Made by a program: the position numbers and the translations under genes
Assembly (NCBI GenBank): GCA_002308595.1
Contig: DBWH01000006.1
Span: 46,511 to 75,689, forward strand
Source of the DNA: Mageeibacillus sp. UBA1243
GTDB taxonomy: Bacteria; Bacillota; Clostridia; UBA1212
DNA: 29,179 nt
Direction of reading: 5' to 3'
Part shown: positions 24,217 to 29,179 of the stretch, in pieces
How the letters are laid out: each line of letters opens with the position of its first letter
Numbering within the stretch: position 1 is the first letter of the stretch
Notes under the pieces: model-generated
The model's database searches: none
Seen by the model: only the letters and a program-made list of their open reading frames with translations
Told to the model about the DNA's origin: nothing

Positions 24217-24256
24217 CGTCGATTTCAAATCGCTTTGAGGCACGGTGATTTTTCCT

Positions 24257-24294
24257 AAAAATAGAAGAGAGAAGCATTTCTGTCTCTCTCCTCT
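24257..24294 (-). terminator. Intrinsic terminator of the GMP synthase gene
   Basis: On the minus strand AGAGGAGAGA pairs with TCTCTCTTCT over ten positions with one G-U pair and a 12-base loop. It is followed by ATTTTT. It lies about 27 bases past the guaA stop. Confidence 0.75.
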
Positions 24295-24320
24295 ATCGAT
24301 GCGATTACACATGCGATTTG

Positions 24321-25304
24321 TTATTCCCACTCAATCGTAGCCAGCGGCTTGTCGGAAATGTCCCAGAGGACTCTGTTGACGCCCGGGACGGTCTTGATAA
24401 TCCTGTCGCGGATGGTGCAGAGGGTCTGGAATGAAAGTGCGGGAACCGTTGCCGTGACTGCGTCGGTCGTGTTGATGGCGCGGATGACAACTGCCCAGCC
24501 CATGTAGCGCTTGCCGTCTTTGATGCCTGTCGACTGGAAGTCGGGGATGACGCAGAAGTACTGCCAAGGCTTGAAGGTGAGCTTGTCGATTTCTTCGCGT
24601 ACGATTGCGTCTGCCTCACGGAGAGACTCGAGCCTGTCGCGTGTGATGGCACCTACGCACCTGACGCCAAGTCCGGGTCCCGGGAAGGGTTGGCGGTAAA
24701 CCATATTGTCGGGGAGCCCGAGAGCCTTGCCGACCACTCTGACCTCGTCCTTGTAAAGGAATTTTACGGGCTCAACCAGTTCAAAGCCGAACTTTTCCGG
24801 GAGACCGCCAACGTTGTGATGAGCCTTGACGCCCTGGCTCTCCAGGATATCGGGGTAGATTGTGCCCTGGCCGAGGAACCTGATGTCCTCAAGCTTTGCG
24901 GCCTCTTCGGCGAAAACGTCAATGAAAAGGCTGCCGATGATCTTGCGCTTCTTTTCGGGGTCGGAGACGCCTGCGAGAGCGTCGAGGAAACGGTCAACAG
25001 CATCAACGTAGACCAGATTGGCGCCAAGCTCCTCGCGGAAAACCTTGATAACCTGCTCGGGCTCGCCCTTTCTGAGCAGACCGTGGTTTACGTGAACGCA
25101 GGTGAGCTGCTTGCCGATTGCCTTGATGAGAAGAGCTGCGACAACTGAACTGTCAACGCCGCCGGAGAGTGCGAGAAGAACCTTCTTATCGCCAATCTGC
25201 TTCCTTAAGGCTTCGACCTGCTCGTCGATAAATGCTTTTGCGCGCTCTTCGTTGGTGATGCGAAGGAGCGATTCCGGACGTGTTTCATAAACGTACTGTG
25301 CCAT
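24321..25304 (-). CDS. guaA: GMP synthase ATP-pyrophosphatase subunit, stand-alone
   Basis: Aminates XMP to GMP with ATP, the last step of guanine nucleotide synthesis. The protein has only the ATP-pyrophosphatase and dimerisation domains: SGGVDSS P-loop (47-53), FLGQGTIYPDI, KFLYKDEVR, RQPFPGPGLG, and the diagnostic C-terminus DKPLATIEWE. At 327 residues it lacks the N-terminal glutamine amidotransferase domain of the usual bacterial enzyme (about 510-520). The truncation looks natural: AGGAGG lies six bases before ATG 25304 and no glutaminase remnant exists upstream, where repeats begin. It resembles the two-subunit arrangement of archaea (GuaAb), so a separate glutaminase subunit should be encoded elsewhere. 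It is monocistronic with its own terminator; I see no clear promoter in the 56 bases before the repeats. Confidence 0.93.
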   Translation of the reverse strand: MAQYVYETRPESLLRITNEERAKAFIDEQVEALRKQIGDKKVLLALSGGVDSSVVAALLIKAIGKQLTCVHVNHGLLRKGEPEQVIKVFREELGANLVYVDAVDRFLDALAGVSDPEKKRKIIGSLFIDVFAEEAAKLEDIRFLGQGTIYPDILESQGVKAHHNVGGLPEKFGFELVEPVKFLYKDEVRVVGKALGLPDNMVYRQPFPGPGLGVRCVGAITRDRLESLREADAIVREEIDKLTFKPWQYFCVIPDFQSTGIKDGKRYMGWAVVIRAINTTDAVTATVPALSFQTLCTIRDRIIKTVPGVNRVLWDISDKPLATIEWE

Positions 25305-25360
25305 ATACTGCCTCCTGTGATGAATACGAAAAGGATAACTTTTAAAATCCTGCCTTATTT

Positions 25361-25701
25361 TGTTTTCTTCCGCGACTTGCGTAAAGAGCCAAAAATCTCG
25401 ATTTTTGAGCTATTTTTTCGTGAACAAACCCGATGACGTACGAAGGTACTTCGAGTGGTTTGTTCGCGGAAAGCAAGTCGCGAGTAATTGTCGTAAGACA
25501 CCTTATCTCATGTTTTCTTTCCCCGCGACTTGCGCAAAGAGCCCGAAATCGCGGCTTAAGAGCTGTACGAAGGTACTGCGAGCGGGAGGCTCGCGCAAAG
25601 CAAGTCGCGAGTAATTGTCGTAAGACACCTTGTGTGCTTTTTGAAGTACAGTCGGTTTTGTTAGTTTTCTTCCGCGACTTGCGTAAAGAGCCAAAAATCT
25701 C
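25361..25701. repeat. Tandem palindrome-containing repeats, two full copies and a truncated third
   Basis: This fills the 395-base gap between guaA and the CofE-like gene; I see no gene in it. Copies begin near 25361, 25511 and 25662, and their CGCGACTTGC cores at 25371, 25524 and 25673 are 153 and 149 bases apart. Each full copy pairs CGCGACTTGC with GCAAGTCGCG about 75-100 bases later (25473-25482; 25600-25609) and has a GTACGAAGGTAC element between (25438; 25565). Each also has a conserved tail GAGTAATTGTCGTAAGACAC. The third copy has only the left 40 bases and stops at the CofE-like stop codon. The structure suggests a non-coding, hairpin-forming dispersed element (REP- or MITE-like). Confidence 0.85.
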
Positions 25702-26890
25702 AGCTTGTGTAGTTGTCGAAGTAGCCCTGGACCAGGACAACAGGTGTGCCCTTGTCGCCGGAGCCCGACGTGAGGTCGCAGAGGGAGCCGATGAGGTCGG
25801 TGAGCTGCCTTGGCGTTGTGCCCTCGGAGACCATGTGGCCCACCAGGCTGGAGCCGTCTTTTTGGCGTATTTTTTCGGAAATAGCTTTCTTCAAAGCTTC
25901 GCCGGAAAGATCCTTGAAGTCGTTGTCGGCAAGGTATTTGAGTTTGAGCTCGTTGGGTGTTCCGATGAGGCCGTCCGTAAATGCGGGGGAAACGACCGGA
26001 TCGGCAAGCTCCCAGATTTTGCCCTGAGGATCCTTGAAAGCGCCGTCGCCGTAGACCATTACTTCGATGGTCTTACCGCTCGCCTCGAACAGTTTTTTCT
26101 GTATGTCCTCAACGAGCCACTGGCTGTCGTTCGGGAAAAGCTTTATCGTCTCTTCGGTCGCTTTGTTGGAGCCGAGCAGACCGTACTTGCTGTTGAATCC
26201 GCTGCCGTCGACAGGCTCCGTGAGGATGTCGTCCATGCTCAGCACCTTCTCGGCGCCTGCCTTGAGCAGCCTGCGCTTCGTGCGGGCACGGGTGTGGATG
26301 TCGCAGGCGATGACGTTCTTCGTATAGTCGAGTATCGCCTCCGCGTGGTTCGCGAATATGACCTCGGCCTCGCAGCCGCATCCGCGGATGAGCTCGAGAT
26401 AGTAGGATACGTAATCGATGCCGGTGAACGGGTGCACCGGATACCCGAAGGCGGCCCTGTACTGCTCCTCGCTGAGCACGTCGCTCCAGGGGTTGACCTC
26501 CTTCTCGTCCAGCAGATCCTCGTCGAAGAGATGGTTGCCCACCTCGTCGGAGGGGTAGCTGAGCATGAGGTATATCTTTTTCATGCCCTTCGCGATGCCG
26601 CGCAGGCAAATGGCAAAGCGGTTGCGCGAGAGGATCGGGAATATGACGCCGACCGTGTCGCTTCCGATCTTGGCGGCGACGTCTTTCGATACCGCGTCGA
26701 TGGAGGCGTAGTTTCCCGCGGCGCGCGCGACGACGGATTCGGTCACCGCGACGACGTCCCTGTCGTTCAGGGGGAACCCCTCGCACTTTGAAGCGTTCAG
26801 GACGCTTTCCGCCACGATGGCGGCGAGATTGTCGCCTTCCCTGATGATCGGGGCGCGGATACCTCTGGATACTGTTCCTACTGTTCTCAT
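25700..26890 (-). CDS. CofE-like gamma-glutamyl ligase family protein
   Basis: A 396-residue protein of the coenzyme F420-0:L-glutamate ligase (CofE) family. The start RTVGTVSRGIRAPIIREGDNL and segments DVVAVTESVVARAAGNYASI, DTVGVIFPILSRNRFAICLRG and VMVYGDGAFKDPQGKIWELADP match the long form found in Clostridia. CofE adds glutamate to F420-0 using GTP. No other F420 gene is present and most Clostridia do not make F420, so the true acceptor may differ. ATG 26890 has GGAGGAG upstream. It follows the DASS transporter by 60 bases on the same strand, which hints that the transporter supplies a substrate. GC content is clearly higher than left of the repeats. Confidence 0.85.
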   Translation of the reverse strand: MRTVGTVSRGIRAPIIREGDNLAAIVAESVLNASKCEGFPLNDRDVVAVTESVVARAAGNYASIDAVSKDVAAKIGSDTVGVIFPILSRNRFAICLRGIAKGMKKIYLMLSYPSDEVGNHLFDEDLLDEKEVNPWSDVLSEEQYRAAFGYPVHPFTGIDYVSYYLELIRGCGCEAEVIFANHAEAILDYTKNVIACDIHTRARTKRRLLKAGAEKVLSMDDILTEPVDGSGFNSKYGLLGSNKATEETIKLFPNDSQWLVEDIQKKLFEASGKTIEVMVYGDGAFKDPQGKIWELADPVVSPAFTDGLIGTPNELKLKYLADNDFKDLSGEALKKAISEKIRQKDGSSLVGHMVSEGTTPRQLTDLIGSLCDLTSGSGDKGTPVVLVQGYFDNYTS

Positions 26891-26950
26891 TGTGACTCCT
26901 CCAGGAATGTCAGAGATTTATGAAATACCGCCGCCAGGGCGGAAATCACA

Positions 26951-28339
26951 TCAGATGAATCTGCAGATCTTCGCGACCACCGGCACCCAGAGGCTGATGA
27001 TTATCACGAGCCAGATCTGGAGCGGGAGCGTGACCCTTATCATATCTGCGGGCGTGTAGTTTTCGGTCTCGTAGGTGAGACGGGTCACCGCGTCCTTCGG
27101 AAGGAGATAGCAGTTGCATGCGCAGAGACCCAGCGTCATGACCGCTACAGCGGGCGACAGCCCGCATGCGGCGGAGAACGCGCAGAGCAGAGGCGCCGCG
27201 ATCACCATGATGACCGGGGCCGAAGGCAGGAGAGCCAGCAGGACGAACGTGAGAAGGGCGCATACCGCGACGGCCGGCACTGCGGCGAAGTGGGGATGTC
27301 CGAGCGTTCCGGCCAGGGCGTTCACTATCCCGGCGTCAGCCATGGCTCCGCTGAGCGACATGAGCGTTCCCGCGAGGAAGAAGGGGTTCCAGTCCATATC
27401 CCGCAGGAAGCTCTTCATGTCCAGGATGCGGATCCCGGGGAGGAAGAACACGCATGCTCCAAGCAGCGATACCATCACGATGTCCAGAGCGGGGATCCAG
27501 GAGGAAGCGATCCAGAGGATCACCATAGCTCCCGTTATCACGAGGACCTTCTTTTCCTGCGCGCTGACTTCGTCCGGCACGGCGAGGGAATTCAGGAACG
27601 AACGCATCGTTCCCGCGTCGACCTCACGCGGAGCGAAGATCTTGAGGATGAGTATCCATGCCACGGGCAGCGCGAATATCGCGAGCGGGATCCCGGCGCA
27701 CAGCCACTGTACGAAAGATATGCTGTTGCCGGTCAGCTTTTCGAGCATCGTAATGGCATATACGTTGAGAGAGCTCCCGACCGGGGTTATCATGCCGCCG
27801 ATCATAGTGGCTACGGGGATGCCCACCATGAAAGCGCGTCCGGCGCGCTGGCGCTGGCCGTCTTCGTGATAGAGGTCGAGGAAGCTGAGCGCTATGGCCA
27901 TAAAGATGGCGCAGGTGGCCATGTTGGAAGTTATCGAGGAGAGGATCGCGGCGCCGAGCATCATCGTGAGGAGCATGCTCTTTATGCTCTTGCCGAACGA
28001 CTTGAGCAGCATTACGAGTATGCGGCGCGAAAGCGGTATCTTTGCATAAGCCTGCGCGAAGGCCGCGGAGGCTATGACGAACAGCGGCACCCGCGTGGCA
28101 AAGCCGGAGAGCGCCCCGGAAAAGCCTTTGGTTATCCCGAGCAGCGGCATCAGGACTATGCACAGTACGCACGCCGTTACGGGATGTATCGCTTTGGTGA
28201 GAATTATGACCAGAAGGGCGACTGCCATTGCGATCGCGGTCACGCCCGCCCTCGCTCCCGATTCCGCGGCGGGGATAAGGAACGACGCGGCTATGATAAC
28301 GACTGCGGCGGCAATGCCTATCAGCTTGTTTCTTTTCAC
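26951..28339 (-). CDS. DASS/SLC13-type anion:sodium symporter
   Basis: Polytopic transporter of 462 residues from the divalent anion:sodium symporter family, which imports di- and tricarboxylates or sulfate. About eleven hydrophobic segments are visible. The two signature hairpin tips appear as SSITSNMATCAIF (first half) and MITPVGSSLNVYAI following it. The C-terminal half has a corresponding LLPSAPVIMVIAAPLL region and CYLLPKDAVTRLTY. Substrate is not decidable; absence of the usual SNT tripeptide in the second repeat may alter specificity. The start is GTG at 28339, with GAGG seven bases upstream. It is first in a unit with the CofE-like gene, driven by a promoter overlapped by a perfect palindrome. 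Confidence 0.88.
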   Translation of the reverse strand: MKRNKLIGIAAAVVIIAASFLIPAAESGARAGVTAIAMAVALLVIILTKAIHPVTACVLCIVLMPLLGITKGFSGALSGFATRVPLFVIASAAFAQAYAKIPLSRRILVMLLKSFGKSIKSMLLTMMLGAAILSSITSNMATCAIFMAIALSFLDLYHEDGQRQRAGRAFMVGIPVATMIGGMITPVGSSLNVYAITMLEKLTGNSISFVQWLCAGIPLAIFALPVAWILILKIFAPREVDAGTMRSFLNSLAVPDEVSAQEKKVLVITGAMVILWIASSWIPALDIVMVSLLGACVFFLPGIRILDMKSFLRDMDWNPFFLAGTLMSLSGAMADAGIVNALAGTLGHPHFAAVPAVAVCALLTFVLLALLPSAPVIMVIAAPLLCAFSAACGLSPAVAVMTLGLCACNCYLLPKDAVTRLTYETENYTPADMIRVTLPLQIWLVIIISLWVPVVAKICRFI

Positions 28340-28408
28340 GTTCAGGCCTCACTTTCGTATGAAGCATAGGCGGCGGGGACCCTTTTTACCGGCGTCCGGC
28401 CGCAGATT

Positions 28409-28437
28409 AGTATATATTTTATTGACAATGTTGTCAA
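28409..28437 (-). promoter_or_regulatory. Consensus promoter of the DASS-CofE unit
   Basis: On the minus strand TTGACA (28432-28437) and TATACT (28409-28414) are spaced by exactly 17 bases. Transcription would start near 28402, about 63 bases before the GTG start. The -35 box and part of the spacer lie inside the 28417-28442 palindrome. Confidence 0.75.
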
Positions 28438-28442
28438 TAAAA
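28417..28442. promoter_or_regulatory. Perfect 26-base palindromic operator
   Basis: Two 12-base arms (TTTTATTGACAA and its exact complement) flank a central TG. The site covers the -35 box of the DASS promoter, so a bound dimer would block RNA polymerase. It begins 10 bases past the feoB stop. The length and TTGACAA-N2-TTGTCAA core suit a dimeric MarR-type or winged-helix repressor; the regulator is not in this window. Confidence 0.75.
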
Positions 28443-28451
28443 CCGGCGTGC

Positions 28452-29179
28452 TCAGAACCCCAGCAGCCTGCCCGCCTGATACACCAGAGCGGACACGATA
28501 TACGCGACGATTATCTGCCATGCTACGGACATCCCGGTCCACTTGAGGCTGTTCATCTCCTTGCGGATCGCCGTTACGGCGGCGACGCACGGGACGTACA
28601 GAAGCACGAACACGAGGAACGAGAGGGCCGACAGCGGGGTAAAGCCCGTCATCGCGGAAGCTACCGCGGCGCCCGCGGCTGTGATGGAAAAGCCGTAGAA
28701 CATGCTGAGAGAGGAGACAACCGCCTCCTTCGCGACGAAACCTGTCAGGAGCGCGACCGCCGCCTGCCATACCGGGAAGCCCTGCGGCTTGAACACGGGC
28801 GCGATAAAGTTGCCTATGGCGGCTAGTATGCTCTCCGACGCATCCTCAGTCATATGCAGGCGTATATCGAAGCTCTGGAGGAACCACAGCACGATGCTCA
28901 TCAGAAGCAGGACCGTTCCGGCCTTCACGAGGAAGCCCTTCACTTTCTCCCAGACGTGGAGGATCGTGTTGTGCAACGAAGGCATCCTGTACGGCGGAAG
29001 CTCTAGAACGAAAGCCGCGTCTTCGCCCTTGAACAGGGTTTTCTTGAATATCAGTCCGGATACGACCGCCATCAGAAGGCCGAGGACGTACAGACAGAAG
29101 ACGACGAGCCCCGACCACGCTCCGAAGAACGCCGACGTTATAAGTCCGTAGACCGGCAGCTTTGCGGTGCAGCTCATGA
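28452..29179 (-). CDS. feoB: Ferrous iron transporter FeoB, C-terminal part (5' end beyond window)
   Basis: The membrane half of FeoB, which imports Fe(II) and is gated by an N-terminal G domain lying outside this window. 242 codons are visible. The frame stays open to the edge; MSCTAKLPVYGLI at the boundary is the internal FeoB motif that follows the first gate region, so the methionine there is not a start. Further motifs are KVKGFLVKAGTVLLLMSIVLWFL, GFVAKEAVVSSLSMFYG and LLYVPCVAAVTAIRKE, all typical of the C-terminal gate domain. The protein ends normally. It runs in the same direction as the DASS-CofE unit and is separated from it by the operator and promoter. Confidence 0.94.
   Translation of the reverse strand, partial: MSCTAKLPVYGLITSAFFGAWSGLVVFCLYVLGLLMAVVSGLIFKKTLFKGEDAAFVLELPPYRMPSLHNTILHVWEKVKGFLVKAGTVLLLMSIVLWFLQSFDIRLHMTEDASESILAAIGNFIAPVFKPQGFPVWQAAVALLTGFVAKEAVVSSLSMFYGFSITAAGAAVASAMTGFTPLSALSFLVFVLLYVPCVAAVTAIRKEMNSLKWTGMSVAWQIIVAYIVSALVYQAGRLLGF

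Larger units (their letters stand above)
312..25196. repeat. Dispersed CGCCAAT(G) word, 39 copies
   Basis: Plus-strand copies start at 2691, 3099, 3633, 3841, 5559, 6851, 7219, 7929, 8107, 8765, 8897, 9437, 11990, 12565, 13720, 18444, 18873, 19344, 20583, 22095, 22956 and 25190. Minus-strand copies (ATTGGCG) start at 312, 2107, 3241, 4736, 5206, 6264, 8690, 11697, 12635, 15499, 16592, 17067, 19111, 20908, 22813, 23182 and 25017. Twenty-four extend to CGCCAATG, and TGACGCCAAT recurs eight times. Copies lie in several reading frames of genes and in six intergenic places. About 3.6 copies are expected by chance for a seven-base word on two strands. None occurs in 25197-29179. Counted by eye. Confidence 0.8.

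Noticed and set aside
25305..25360. Frameshifted glutaminase domain upstream of guaA
   Set aside because: No amidotransferase motif (such as a GxCxG nucleophile) appears in any frame between the guaA start and the repeats, and the ribosome site at ATG 25304 is strong.
25361..25701. CRISPR array
   Set aside because: Repeat units are about 150 bases with conserved interiors and only two and a half copies; there are no short repeats with unique spacers and no cas genes.
25342..25740. Small frames within the tandem repeats on both strands
   Set aside because: They repeat the same peptide in shifted frames because the DNA is repeated, and none has a ribosome site. Copies differ by frameshifting indels, so coding is unlikely.
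25433..26791. Open plus-strand frame of 452 codons across the repeats and the CofE-like gene
   Set aside because: It runs antisense to a recognisable family protein, begins inside the non-coding repeats and has low-complexity Val/Ala/Glu composition typical of a shadow frame in GC-rich DNA.
27290..28369. Open plus-strand frame of 359 codons
   Set aside because: Antisense to the DASS transporter; composition rich in Arg, His, Glu and Tyr with no family resemblance.

Overview
The window reads as chromosomal DNA of a Gram-positive, Clostridia-type anaerobe, perhaps a gut Ruminococcaceae/Oscillospirales relative. The clues are the glgC/glgD pair, the trmK-nif3 pair, strong Shine-Dalgarno sites, consensus sigma-A promoters, several lipoproteins and a serpin. 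This is inference from gene content; there is no rRNA, and I see no tRNA gene or CRISPR array.

Layout. Bases 1-3555 hold a glycogen operon on the minus strand (glgC, glgD, glgA; glgA runs off the left edge). Bases 3659-9622 carry housekeeping genes on the minus strand: a zinc-ribbon membrane protein, a DEDDh exonuclease, then tsaD, nif3, trmK and a DUF368 lipid carrier transporter as one tight operon behind a consensus promoter and a structured leader. Bases 9865-18491 are an accessory region: a propeller-like lipoprotein, an Eis-like acetyltransferase, a CE15-like esterase, a lipoprotein serpin, a lipoprotein endonuclease/exonuclease/phosphatase-fold hydrolase, a WbqC-like protein and a small lipoprotein, with divergent promoters and strong hairpins. 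Bases 18682-22776 encode a MacB-like ABC exporter whose ATPase carries a GAF sensor domain. Then come a self-inhibited Fic enzyme (23010-24110) and a stand-alone ATP-pyrophosphatase subunit of GMP synthase (24321-25304).

Bases 25361-25701 are a tandem, palindrome-containing repeat of about 150 bp per unit. The third copy is cut off exactly at the stop codon of the next gene. To its right, the last 3.5 kb (a CofE-like glutamate ligase, a DASS/SLC13 transporter with a palindromic operator on its promoter, and the end of feoB) has visibly higher GC.

The most unusual signal is a short dispersed word, CGCCAAT (most often CGCCAATG). I count 39 copies over both strands, in all reading contexts and between genes, spread over the left 25.2 kb and absent from the last 3.98 kb. 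It behaves like a genome-wide signature word (compare HIP1 or DNA-uptake words), and its gaps coincide with AT-rich accessory genes and with the GC-rich right block. All counts here are by eye.
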